Assembly (NCBI GenBank): GCA_001969505.1
Contig: LSSK01000448.1
Coordinates: 1-26,091, forward strand
Length of the DNA stretch: 26,091 bases
Origin: Zancudomyces culisetae
Lineage: Eukaryota > Kickxellomycota > Harpellomycetes > Harpellales > Legeriomycetaceae
Direction of reading: 5' to 3'
The position numbers and the translations under genes were made by a program. Each line of letters begins with the position of its first letter. The stretch's first letter is position 1. The notes under the pieces are model-generated. The model saw nothing but the letters and a program-made list of their open reading frames with translations. It made no database searches and was not told the DNA's origin. Shown here piece after piece: positions 10,158 to 18,859 of this stretch.

Positions 10158-11549
10158 TTAGAGTCTGATCAACTTTATGCTTTCTCTTTTGTGGCCCCTT
10201 TTGTGATGTTCGTTTACACCTTCATGAATCTTATAGTTCCACATCGTTTCACACTCGCTCTCACTACCACTCTCACTCCCGCTCTCACTCCCTGTTTCAC
10301 TCCCACTTTCTCTCTCTATCTCGCCATCATTTTCATTTTCATTTTCATTTTCTATTTCTATTTCTATCTCCGTTTCGCTACTAATACTTCTACTCCGATC
10401 GTTGCTCGCTCCCTTTGTAAAATACGTAACCAACCCTGTAAACATCCACGCTGTTACACTCCCTGTCCACAGCCCTGCCAGTACGCCACAGCAGATAAAA
10501 ATCAACACCGGCAAATACTGCCCAATAGATCTATATATCCATGTTATGACTGCCTTCAGCATGTATTTGTATACCAGCTCGATAGGCTTCCACAAAATCA
10601 CTCTACATATAGCAAAACAACTCCAAAAAATCGACATCACCAATGTAACAAGCCTAAGTGTTATTTGCGTCACAGGATTGTTGCGCACTAATATCTTATA
10701 GATTCTGGTATACACCCTCTTCACCGCCGTTGTTTCCGTTTTATCGGGGTAGGTGGTATCTGGATCATCTCTTGTTTTTGCAATTTTGTGTCTATTTGTA
10801 CTTTCAATACCTGCTTTGTAATTGTTGTCTTTTGCTTTTTTTTTGCTTATTGATACATTTTCGATTAGCTGTTGTACTTTATGATACTCAGAATTGAATC
10901 TGTTTTTAAATCTGGCGTTTTCAGCATTGTTTTCATATTTTTGATTCTCGTCTCGCTCTCTCTCGTCTTCTACTTCTTCATATTCCTCCTCTTCTTCCCC
11001 CTCCTCCTCCTCCTCCTCCTCTCCTTTTACTATCTCTCTATAAATCCGTCTTTGCTGCCGGTTGGGTTGCAGCCGTCGTTGTTTTTGTTTTTGTTGTTGT
11101 TGCTTCTGCTGCTCATATATATTACCCCAGTCATCGTCTTCTTTTTCAATAACAATCGTTCTTATCCTCCTTCTTATTTTTGTCTTTGTTCTTATCTCTA
11201 CTTTTGTTGTCGTTTCTACTTTGGTTCCAGGAAGCGTGATAAAAATCGTCTTTGTATATCCAGCCGCAACTAACTGTTGGTTTTGATCGCGTTCTTGTGT
11301 TTTTACTTGCATCACATCTTTGCTTTTTTCCTTTCTAATTGTCTCTACCAAGCAACCATTTTCATCAGCCCCGCCGCTAAACATTTGGCATCTATTTTCG
11401 ACCCCGTCTAGCACCCCTTGCATAGCGTTGCCAAATCTAGCTTTTTTATCTATATCACATTCATTCTTGGTATCACAGTATACTTGCACAATACTCAATA
11501 TCGCTGCTAGTACCGTTAGTAGTAGTAGCCTCTTTACAATTATATCCAT
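10158..11549 (-). CDS. Signal-peptide protein with hydrophobic C-terminal block
   Basis: I do not recognise this 463-aa protein. It starts at ATG 11549 with a clear signal peptide (residues 1-25, RLLLLTVLAAILSIVQVYC). A short segment with four cysteines follows (31-66: C31, C54, C66 plus C25 at the signal boundary). The middle is highly charged: Lys/Thr-rich 99-135, Gln/Lys/Arg-rich 146-170, a Glu-rich run at 177-200 and mixed charges to 280. Residues 290-378 are hydrophobic, with about two to three membrane or hairpin segments (IFWSCFAICRVILW, then LPVLIFICCGVLAGLWTG, then AWMFTGLVTYF). The tail repeats Glu-Ile, Glu-Asn and Gly-Ser-Glu-Ser units at 392-434. The hydrophobic block loosely recalls lipid-droplet or ER hairpin proteins such as Ldb16, but that is an impression, not a match, and the signal peptide argues against it. 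An ER or secretory-pathway membrane location is the safer inference. Confidence 0.75.
   Translation of the reverse strand: MDIIVKRLLLLTVLAAILSIVQVYCDTKNECDIDKKARFGNAMQGVLDGVENRCQMFSGGADENGCLVETIRKEKSKDVMQVKTQERDQNQQLVAAGYTKTIFITLPGTKVETTTKVEIRTKTKIRRRIRTIVIEKEDDDWGNIYEQQKQQQQKQKQRRLQPNRQQRRIYREIVKGEEEEEEEGEEEEEYEEVEDERERDENQKYENNAENARFKNRFNSEYHKVQQLIENVSISKKKAKDNNYKAGIESTNRHKIAKTRDDPDTTYPDKTETTAVKRVYTRIYKILVRNNPVTQITLRLVTLVMSIFWSCFAICRVILWKPIELVYKYMLKAVITWIYRSIGQYLPVLIFICCGVLAGLWTGSVTAWMFTGLVTYFTKGASNDRSRSISSETEIEIEIENENENENDGEIERESGSETGSESGSESGSESECETMWNYKIHEGVNEHHKRGHKRESIKLIRL
10252..10382 (-). repeat. Microsatellites coding Glu-Ile/Glu-Asn/Gly-Ser repeats
   Basis: On the plus strand, CTCACTCC-like units pass into about five ATTTTC hexamers and then TATTTC hexamers. 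On the coding minus strand these become GGGAGTGAGAG-like, GAAAAT and GAAATA units for the acidic tail of the membrane protein. GAAAAT hexamers also occur in the Ser/Asn-rich gene near 7655-7680 in the opposite orientation. Confidence 0.6.
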
Positions 11550-11661
11550 CTAGTTGTCTTTTTTCCTTTTCCTTTTACAGTTATATTCATTTAGTTTCAC
11601 ATTTACACGCACATCCTTCAGTACTTGACTCTGGTGCTGAGATTGAGGGAAACCTTAGGGT

Positions 11662-11669
11662 TATTTATA
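11662..11669 (-). promoter_or_regulatory. TATA-like element for the minus-strand membrane protein
   Basis: The minus strand reads TATAAATA at 11669-11662, about 113 bases upstream of the ATG at 11549. Both sequence and spacing suit a yeast TATA box. Confidence 0.45.
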
Positions 11670-11834
11670 GAATTAAACACAATAGCCAAATCAACTATTA
11701 TCTTGTGTATAAGGATTATTCCCGAGGTTTTATTTTTTATTTCCAACTATGGGAAACCAACCTGATTCTCTTAATCAATTGCCATTTTCCAGTTATTTGT
11801 AAGTGAATTAAAAAATAGTGGTAAGAAAAAAACC

Positions 11835-11849
11835 GGTAATCAAATTACC
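11835..11849. repeat. Short inverted repeat, 6-bp arms
   Basis: GGTAAT and ATTACC flank a 3-base spacer. It could be a site for a dimeric regulator or simply chance in AT-rich DNA. Confidence 0.3.
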
Positions 11850-13137
11850 TAGGCTTCAACCTATTATTATTCATTTGTGATGGTTTTTGTGACTAAATCA
11901 AATCTATCAATAGGAAAGCTTGGCATTAAATGTCCTCATTTTTTTCTAGCTTATAATACCAGCGCTAAATCAACAAATATACGTTTTCTCCTGCTTTCAT
12001 TTATATTCAGGATGGACCATCAATTTGTTTAGATCTTGTCAATATAATATATCTTGAATAAATTAAAACCACCAGCATTGAAGCAAAATCACACTGTCCA
12101 TTAGCTAGTCTGATGAATGTGGAGATGTTGACTCAATAAATATTATGATAATATAGTCCTTTTAAGCTTTGACATTTCATTATCATTGATACATTTGCTT
12201 TGCTTGGGTATAAGTATTTATACTTTTATCAAAATGGAATGCATCTCACTTATATAAATTTAGTCACCGTTTTTAGACTCAAGCTCGTTTGACCCTGACT
12301 ATATCATTTACACCCTTCTGTGCCCCTTACTTTGGCCATCTTGATTATTTGAATTAAAACAATGTTTTTCGGGTGTCCTTGCTAAACTAAACAGCCCAAC
12401 CTCTCCCCCAGAATTCATGAAAAAATAAAGCACATCTGTGTTTGAATCACGATTTTAGTAAAAATTTTCTGTTGGCTTTCCACGCCCGTTGTCCCGCAAA
12501 AACTTGTGGCTAGTAATATTAGTATCACTAAGTAGCTAAATTCGAATACTCGTGTCATTACCGTTTTTATTCCAGTACCATGAGTATATACACAACATCT
12601 CCCATTTCATACAAATTGGAATCAATACATTATATCACTAGATAAAAATGCTCCATGAATGGTCCATTCATATTTGGAATTTAGTATCATTTCTGAATCA
12701 TACCAATCATTTAATACCTAACACCTGATTATCTTATTCGAGTGGAGAGGAAAGGAGGGCGAGGGGGGATGTTATGGTAATGAGCACATTTTGGTTTAAA
12801 CAATGAACTTACTTTGTCGAAACAAGTTAACTAGCGTGGAGTAATCCACAATAGCAGATAAACCATATAATGGAAACACAAATTATAAGTAACAAAAAAA
12901 TGCCGATTTTTGATGGTATTTGCTAGTGCTGATATATTGAATTTAGTAAATAGAATTTTGACTTGCATCAGACACGGAATGCATGCACCTTCTCACCCTC
13001 TCCCTTATTATTTGGTATTGCGTTTATATTTTGTTGCAATATCACTTTAAACTCCGCCTTCTCCTCAAGTAAATATGCAAGTAGTACCGTTTGTGTTGTT
13101 ATTTCCATTATATTGTGTAAAATAAAATTCTTTGTAT

Positions 13138-13158
13138 CCCCCCCCCAAAAACGTTTTT
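13138..13158. repeat. C9 run next to a 12-bp palindrome
   Basis: Nine consecutive C residues (13138-13146) are followed directly by the perfect palindrome AAAAACGTTTTT (13147-13158). It sits about 370 bases upstream of the first GPI protein gene. No function can be assigned. Confidence 0.4.
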
Positions 13159-13369
13159 CTATTATTTATCCTCTATTTTCCGTTAACTGCCAACTAATAT
13201 CTACATTCAACAAAAAACAAAAGTCATATATGCATTTTTTCAATACATTGGCAGCACAATCATCAAACAAAAGTAGAAACGATACCCTGTAACCTACAAG
13301 TAGTATTTTATAGTCATTGTACCATTAGACAAGGTTCAGCCTCGGGTTAAAACATTTCTTCGTTTTAGG

Positions 13370-13376
13370 TATAAAA
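13370..13376 (+). promoter_or_regulatory. TATA box of the first GPI protein gene
   Basis: TATAAAA lies 155 bases before the ATG at 13532, followed by a long A-rich leader. Sequence and spacing are typical of a regulated yeast promoter. Confidence 0.5.
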
Positions 13377-13531
13377 CCAACAATAACTTATTTCAACACA
13401 AAAACTGTAAAGAAAGCAAATCTTTGGACATAAATACTAAAGGATTTTTACTATCGAAATACCAAAAGCGTCAACAATTGTAGTTATTCCTTAATTGCTA
13501 AAAAGTAGGTAGAATTAAAAATAAAAATAAA

Positions 13532-14038
13532 ATGTTAAAAGTCACGAGTATCCTTTTCGCCTTGGTATTATATACCGCTGTTCTATTTAAGGTCAGAGCC
13601 GACTGCGATGCCGAGCTGCAGTTCCAGGATTGCTTGCAGCACAACAGTTTGAAAAAATCAACCGAATGCTCCTCAGCACTAGATTATGACTGTATTTGTC
13701 TCTGGTCAAACGAGCTGGCCAGCTGCTACAACCAGTGTGTCGATGATCCAGACAAGGCTGACGAAAGAAAAGCTGCCTTTGAAGCCGCAAAGAACGACTG
13801 TGCAAATGCACTTAAATACAAGAAGACCTCTAGCACTACCTCTAGCAGCAGCACCTCAAGTGCATCAGAAACCAACACATACTCAAAACTCGCCAGAGAA
13901 ACTGAAAACGCCAGCTCCCGCGATGGTAAAGCAGCCAACAAGGCTGGATACCCAGTTGAAAATAGCGCAGGTATCAACAAGGGCAGTTTGTTTGCTGGAT
14001 CCGTTGTAGCATATTTGTTGATTCAGACCCTCTTTTAA
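13532..14038 (+). CDS. Small Cys-rich GPI-anchored surface protein (paralogue 1)
   Basis: This 168-aa protein has the layout of a GPI-anchored cell-surface protein. Residues 1-24 form a signal peptide ending before C25. A compact domain at 25-90 holds eight cysteines (25, 34, 46, 54, 56, 65, 69, 90) spaced C-x8-C-x11-C-x7-C-x-C-x8-C-x3-C-x20-C, with YDCIC and CYNQC motifs. A Ser/Thr-rich linker at 99-117 would be O-mannosylated. The tail ends in a hydrophobic stretch (GSLFAGSVVAYLLIQTLF) with a plausible anchor site near N144-G147. The domain resembles, from memory, a family of fungal GPI proteins with a YDCxC...CYNxCPDDP pattern. It is not a standard CFEM domain, because the first cysteines are spaced differently. 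Its paralogue lies 1.65 kb downstream in the same direction. The molecular role is unknown; a plasma-membrane or wall location is likely. Confidence 0.85.
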   Translation: MLKVTSILFALVLYTAVLFKVRADCDAELQFQDCLQHNSLKKSTECSSALDYDCICLWSNELASCYNQCVDDPDKADERKAAFEAAKNDCANALKYKKTSSTTSSSSTSSASETNTYSKLARETENASSRDGKAANKAGYPVENSAGINKGSLFAGSVVAYLLIQTLF

Positions 14039-14710
14039 GCTTGATACGTGATGACACTAAACCTATCACAAAAGTATGGTATTTGATAATATAAGTTATT
14101 TTAATAGTCCTTTTACGCCTTTCCAACGCAACACATTCCCTTTTGCTTTTTTTTCATTGTGCTACATTATTTACTTAGTTAAAACTTTATTTTTAGCATC
14201 AATAAAAAAAAATCTTGCAAAGAAACACCACAAGATACTCAAATTTTTTTAGAAAGTTGGTATGCCATAATACAGAGATATGAAAGTGTGTTTTTAATGA
14301 CCACAGTGTGCAGACACTAATGACTTGAATATGAATAATTCAAAGCTGTACCAATTGCTTTAAAGTATGATGTATATCTTGATCGAAATTCCAGGGATAA
14401 TCTATGTTACTAACCTGCCAATAGCTGTCTCTAACAAGATAATTGTGCTGGTTCTGAGCAAAAAATAAAAGTATTAAGGTGGGACTAACCCGAAGTGTAA
14501 CCATGCCACTATACCTGTTTCAATTCACTATAAAAAAGCTTGTCGATTGTAAAACATACCAGCAAAAAAAAAATGCCAGCACAAAAACGAAGAAAACACA
14601 GCTCAACTACTTTAGATGGTACTTTGTATATTACACACTCGTTTTCCTGAGTACGCCATAGTAAAGTCAAAATCACACATTCAACGAGCTTCGTTTTCAT
14701 AAAATGTTTA

Positions 14711-14731
14711 TGAACAATGAACAATGAACAA
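14711..14731 (+). repeat. TGAACAA x3 tandem repeat
   Basis: Three exact 7-base copies stand head to tail. This is a small slippage-type repeat in the spacer between the GPI genes. Confidence 0.7.
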
Positions 14732-15423
14732 CTAACCGCCTGATATATGTACTCGTTGTAACTGCAATGATAAAAAATTAAAATTTATCGCATTTTTTGA
14801 GTAAATTCATTTAACAATGGGTTATAGCTATTTGTCTGATTGTTTAGAATTTAATATTTACATGAACTACTTAGTAATGAAATATAGACAATATATTACC
14901 CATTGATGAAAATAACGCACAATGAAATTCAAACCCACGAAAATTCAAAAAAGCAATTGCATTTTTAATGGAAATTTGAACATAACAATCACCATGTTGG
15001 GAACTTAATAACAAAGTTGTCTTGCTCTGAACCTGCTAAATGGAGCACTTGGTAGTAGAAATTTAAGCATGCAAATCAAAATCTATTATCAAAGACAATT
15101 TCCTTGTTTTTTTCGCAATTCGTTTTCATAATGAAAACCGCTTGGTAGTTCAAGTGTGAATTGCTTAGGCTGGCACTGATTATATGTGCAACTGGTGAGG
15201 CTCTGGTTGTGTCTGGGTGAACGAGGATATACTTTGACTTTAAATGCCTTGGCCCAATAGTTTATTGGATGTTTCAGAAAAATACTAAAGGGATGGAATT
15301 TACTAGCCAAGAGTAATTGCTCGAAATATAAGCACTCCACAATCAAGACATGTTTCCGATTTGGCTTGTAGAATAGTAATTAATATCGGAACATTTCATA
15401 CGATTGAATAAAAAAAGGGAGAA

Positions 15424-15429
15424 TATATA
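15424..15429 (+). promoter_or_regulatory. TATA-like element upstream of the second GPI protein gene
   Basis: TATATA lies about 260 bases before the ATG at 15689, ahead of the A-rich leader. The distance is long but possible for yeast; other AT-rich stretches could serve instead. Confidence 0.25.
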
Positions 15430-15688
15430 GAAATACCTTTTGGATAAATACATTTTAAACTCAATACATCAGTAATAAGCCAAAATCCACAAGAAAACAA
15501 AACCATTGCATATTAAATAAATACTGTTTGTAGTCGTCTGAGATACACATACCCAAGTATTTTAAAACACGGAACATACGAATAAGTACTTTAACAACCA
15601 GAAAAAAACGGAAATCCAAAAAGCGGAAAAGCAGAAAGGCAGAAAAGCAAAATATCAAAAGAAAAAACACAAGCAGACAAAAAATAAG

Positions 15689-16315
15689 ATGGTCAAGTGT
15701 ATAACATTCGCAGTAACCTTGGTGTGCTTGCTCGTGTCATTAGACATGTGCAGAGCTGCATGTGCGGCAGAAACAGTCTTTATAGAGTGTATCAACAGAC
15801 AACAACTGATGATGAGTACTAGATGCAAATACGATGATTATTCATGTCAGTGCTACTGGTATAGCCAACTTGGTGCATGTTACAATTTCTGCCCCGAAGA
15901 TCAGGCTAGAGTATCACAATTTAAGGATACCGAATTAAAACGACTACTGGCCTGCAAGAAATCGCTCGACGGTACACAAAATGGTGCAAATGCTGCACAA
16001 GGATCGGGCGGAAATCCAGCCATGCAAGTGGTAACACCAAGCATATATAATTCTGGAGCAAGAATCGGTGATGGTAGCAGTCAAAGCAACGTTGTTGTCA
16101 CAGCCAGCAACTATGTAGTAAAACTATATAACAACATTGATGATTATCAGACTGCAGTGGCAGCAGATACACCTTCAGGTACTACAAACACATTAGCAGG
16201 AAAAAACATCGGAAGTGGAAATAACATTGGCTCCCATGGAAATGTCATCTCCCCAAAGTTGTGGGGAGTGACTATTGCATCTCTAATCTTAATGTCTGTA
16301 GCCAATTTGGTGTAG
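15689..16315 (+). CDS. Small Cys-rich GPI-anchored surface protein (paralogue 2)
   Basis: This 208-aa protein repeats the layout of its upstream neighbour. The signal peptide spans residues 1-24. Eight domain cysteines lie at 25, 34, 46, 53, 55, 64, 68 and 89, so spacings match paralogue 1 except for one residue between the third and fourth. YSCQC and CYNFCPED match the YDCIC and CYNQCVDD of paralogue 1, and the CPED form is closer to the fungal CPDDP pattern. The linker (92-185) differs: it is longer, rich in Gly, Asn, Ala and Ser, and lacks the dense Ser/Thr run. The C-terminus is hydrophobic (LWGVTIASLILMSVANLV) and fits GPI attachment near residues 181-187. The N-terminal domain is therefore a duplicated module joined to a different stalk. 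The role is unknown; a surface location is inferred from the signals. Confidence 0.85.
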   Translation: MVKCITFAVTLVCLLVSLDMCRAACAAETVFIECINRQQLMMSTRCKYDDYSCQCYWYSQLGACYNFCPEDQARVSQFKDTELKRLLACKKSLDGTQNGANAAQGSGGNPAMQVVTPSIYNSGARIGDGSSQSNVVVTASNYVVKLYNNIDDYQTAVAADTPSGTTNTLAGKNIGSGNNIGSHGNVISPKLWGVTIASLILMSVANLV

Positions 16316-16813
16316 CCAAAATAATAAATAGACGGTGAGTCTGGGTAAACATGTAATGGTAGAGGGAAGGAAGATGTAAGAAGATGTCAAAGTAGTGCCG
16401 GGGAGTGAAAAGAAAAGAAATGGCGATTCAATTTTTGTTGGGGGGTAGGTATAGAATAACAGATAAAATATGAACCTGACTTCAATTTCTGACGGGAAAG
16501 CGCATTAGTTAAAACGTTCTATTTATTTAAAGAGTTGTATTAATGTAATTATTGATAATTTGTACGAATGTGTTTACTTGCCAAGTATTAATACCACAAA
16601 AATAAAATAATATATATGGCCAAGCTATCGGGTTGGTTGGTATATACGAAATACAAAACTTTTAACACTCAGGTGTTTGCGCGCTTTACCCAAGCGAATT
16701 ATCTATGTTCATTATTGAGTCAATTACGCAAGTGCACAAATAGTAGAGAAATAATATCCAAAATAGCACGCGCGGAAATAGGTGCAGGGGAGATAAAATA
16801 TAACCAGTAAACT
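16316..16813. other. Spacer between convergent genes
   Basis: This 500-bp region separates the second GPI gene from the apyrase stop codon. A 64-codon ATG frame at 16616-16810 on the plus strand ends three bases before the apyrase gene. It has no recognisable motif, signal peptide or repeat, and I treat it as chance. The rest is AT-rich and presumably holds both 3' ends. Confidence 0.45.
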
Positions 16814-18769
16814 CTAATTGGTTTTATTAAACAAAGGCAATGGTAAATTGATCTGGGGTTGTGCCCTGTAAAAAGGCAGATATTTGCGTGGAACTCTTAA
16901 CACGCTGTTTACATACTTTCGTATCTTTGTATATGTTGTACGGTCCAGTTTTGAAGCTAGTAATAGTACAATTATTACTGAAGCGCCAAAAACAAGGATA
17001 TAATACGGCGAAATGTGGATGTTGAATGGATATGATCTGGTTGATGAAGTGGACTTGGCAATCAATGTGTGTTCCCCGAGATACACAGCGCCAGCGGTTT
17101 GGAGCGTGGTGTTTTGAAGAGAGGAGGTAATTGATGAAGGGAGTACTAATTTTGGCTTAGATCCTCTAGATAGAGATCTGGGAGATGGGGGGATAGACTC
17201 CAGCAATTTCATGAGCATGACACCTATAGTCCACGAGACCTCCTTCATACCAATGTCGTTTGCGACATACAAAGTTGCGTGTTTAAGCGGGTCGTGAGTT
17301 AGCGAAGTCATCATATCATCGGTTGAGAAATCGCCAGGCTGCATCCCGTAACCTTTACTCAATATGGAAATTAGCCAAGCGGCTTTAAAACACTGGGTAC
17401 GTAATTTGTCTTCAGTGACTATTGAAGGGTTCAAATATTTTTCCTTTTGCATTTCCCAAGACAAAGCGCAAAACTCTTTGGCTTTTTCGACAAATAAACG
17501 CATATCCCACTGCTCGCCCAGTTTTAAGATGTCGTTCGACGCGTACCAGTAGTCACTTATTCCAAAAAATTGCATATCCCTAAAATTTGAAATAGGAAAG
17601 TAAAGTCCGTCAAATATACAGAAATTCGATTTGCATTCAGAATCCCTGTTGATGATCTCAGTGGAAAGTTTGACGCATTTTTCCAAGCTACCACCTCCAT
17701 TGAATTTTGCTGGGTCTTTCTCATCGTTTACAGAAAACCCTACAGGTAAGCATGGATCCTCTACAAACCCCACATCCTTACTCGTCATCTTGGCGCGCTC
17801 GAGTAATCTGAGTGTATGTTTACGATACGCTTCATTTGAACCATAGCCTAAAAACGTCGTACCAAAGAGCGGATATGTAAAATCATTTCCATTCAACTGT
17901 CTAAAAGTAAGCCAGGACATATGTGCCAAGCCGTGGTCAGATACGTTGGTGTTCGGTCGAAATACTATCTGTGTCGAAGCCCCACCCATGTCAAGCACAC
18001 CAAATGTCTTGTTGTCCATATCAAATTTGTATTCGTCTCCAGAATCCGAGTCTTGTTCATTGTATTTCTCTGGGTTTTCTTGCTTTTCTTGAATCTTACT
18101 GATTTCGCTTTGAGGTTTCTCAGCCTTCAAGGAAGAGGCTAAGGCTCCCTTCAAATAGTTTACTGTGACCCATGCATATACTCCTTCTTCTTCCCCAGAT
18201 ATGACTCTAAAATGCTGTTGGCAATCCGCAATATAAAACTTGGAGTTTTCTTTAAAATATTTACAGGCTTTCTCCATAAGCACACCTTGTGATTTTTGCT
18301 CCAATAACCGGACGCCTGCTGTTGCAAATAAAAACAACGGAGTCTGTCGGTGTTTACCTTTTGGTATTACATTACTTGCAAATTCCAGCATAGGCCCTAG
18401 ATGTTCTTCTAAGTTCGTATCTGCTGATGCAAATGTGCTAATTCCCGGCGATATTTTATACGAACCCGAATTGTTGATGCCATCAACACCAAATCTCAGT
18501 TCTGGAAATCTATCAAGTTTATCCCCGGGTTTGCTTTTTTTGATGACCTGTGGGATGTCTTCCCATGAAAAAACCATCAATCTCGACTGCGAACTTCCTG
18601 AATCAATAACTATTCCATATCGAGTGTTTGTAGCTATCTCGGATTCTATCTTCGCTTCGGCTTCTCCGTTTCCATCATATTCTTCCGGTATTTTCCACCA
18701 TTCTTTCGAGTTAAATTCAACATCGCTGCCCACTTTATTGAAATACCTATAATAAATTAAGGTGTACAT
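16814..18769 (-). CDS. YND1: Golgi apyrase of the GDA1/CD39 family (YND1-like)
   Basis: The enzyme hydrolyses nucleoside di- and triphosphates in the Golgi lumen, converting the GDP/UDP left by glycosyltransferases to monophosphates for exchange with fresh nucleotide sugars. Counting from ATG 18769 (651 aa), the apyrase regions are IDSGSSQSR at 55-63, ATAGVRLL at 149-156, GEEEGVYAWVTVN at 192-204 with probable catalytic E195, and LDMGGASTQ at 259-267. The later segment ISDYWYASNDILKLG closely follows the Ynd1 pattern (SEYWYTANDVFKLG), which favours YND1 over GDA1. A membrane segment lies at about 589-608, followed by a 43-residue basic tail. An acidic Lys/Glu/Asp-rich insert at about 212-250 splits the catalytic domain. 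The N-terminus is uncertain: the frame stays open upstream of this ATG and encodes a basic stretch and hydrophobic residues that would complete an N-terminal anchor, with no in-frame ATG before a stop near 18946. A 5' exon is likely. Confidence 0.92.
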   Translation of the reverse strand: MYTLIYYRYFNKVGSDVEFNSKEWWKIPEEYDGNGEAEAKIESEIATNTRYGIVIDSGSSQSRLMVFSWEDIPQVIKKSKPGDKLDRFPELRFGVDGINNSGSYKISPGISTFASADTNLEEHLGPMLEFASNVIPKGKHRQTPLFLFATAGVRLLEQKSQGVLMEKACKYFKENSKFYIADCQQHFRVISGEEEGVYAWVTVNYLKGALASSLKAEKPQSEISKIQEKQENPEKYNEQDSDSGDEYKFDMDNKTFGVLDMGGASTQIVFRPNTNVSDHGLAHMSWLTFRQLNGNDFTYPLFGTTFLGYGSNEAYRKHTLRLLERAKMTSKDVGFVEDPCLPVGFSVNDEKDPAKFNGGGSLEKCVKLSTEIINRDSECKSNFCIFDGLYFPISNFRDMQFFGISDYWYASNDILKLGEQWDMRLFVEKAKEFCALSWEMQKEKYLNPSIVTEDKLRTQCFKAAWLISILSKGYGMQPGDFSTDDMMTSLTHDPLKHATLYVANDIGMKEVSWTIGVMLMKLLESIPPSPRSLSRGSKPKLVLPSSITSSLQNTTLQTAGAVYLGEHTLIAKSTSSTRSYPFNIHISPYYILVFGASVIIVLLLASKLDRTTYTKIRKYVNSVLRVPRKYLPFYRAQPQINLPLPLFNKTN

Positions 18770-18859
18770 CACAAATATTGTAAAGAATGAGATTGCTGAG
18801 AGTAATGCCCTCCGTAAGAATCGCCTGCTCCTGAATCTACGGGCTCTGGCTATGTTTGC
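18770..18859 (-). other. Probable missing N-terminal coding sequence of YND1
   Basis: Reading upstream of ATG 18769 in the same frame gives hydrophobic residues (ALLSAISFFTIFV) preceded by a basic stretch (RARRFRSRRFLRR). Joined to MYTLIYYRYF these make a basic cytosolic tail followed by a membrane span of about 23 residues, typical of type II Golgi proteins. No in-frame ATG precedes the upstream stop, so a first exon is probably spliced on. One exon with matching phase runs from ATG 19014 to 18945, but its donor would be GTAACC and I see no good branch point, so I do not annotate it. Confidence 0.55.

Larger units (their letters stand above)
11550..13531. other. 2-kb intergenic region between divergent genes
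   Basis: No credible gene lies here. The longest frame (12963-13292) lacks an ATG at its start and has no recognisable features. The region serves as upstream DNA for both the minus-strand membrane protein and the first GPI protein. Visible elements include TATA-like sequences near each gene, an inverted repeat GGTAAT-CAA-ATTACC at 11835-11849, a G-rich tract with AGGGG cores at about 12752-12769, and a C9 run abutting a palindrome (AAAAACGTTTTT) at 13138-13158. Its length suggests complex regulation of at least one flanking gene. Confidence 0.55.
14039..15688. other. 1.65-kb non-coding region between the GPI paralogues
   Basis: Only short frames without recognisable features occur here (for example 14479-14661). 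The stretch is AT-rich and contains three direct copies of TGAACAA at 14711-14731. The final 100 bases before 15689 form an A-rich, nearly T-free leader with repeated GCAGAAA-like units. It presumably holds the 3' end of the first GPI gene and the promoter of the second. I saw no trace of a third, decayed copy. Confidence 0.5.

Noticed and set aside
12963-13292. 109-codon open frame on the plus strand
   Set aside because: It begins with TTG rather than ATG, its only later ATG is near the end, and it has no recognisable domain or coding bias.
13532-16315. CFEM domain for the two GPI proteins
   Set aside because: There are eight cysteines and a CxC as in CFEM, but the first two cysteines are eight residues apart rather than about three, and the order of spacings does not match.
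16616-16810. 64-codon ATG frame between the convergent GPI and apyrase genes
   Set aside because: It is short, has no motif or signal, and lies in a 3'-3' spacer. Without expression or conservation data chance is the better explanation.
16814-18769. Assignment to GDA1 (guanosine diphosphatase) rather than YND1
   Set aside because: The C-terminal membrane segment and the SDYWYASND region follow the Ynd1 pattern. The possible N-terminal anchor recalls GDA1 topology but does not outweigh these features.
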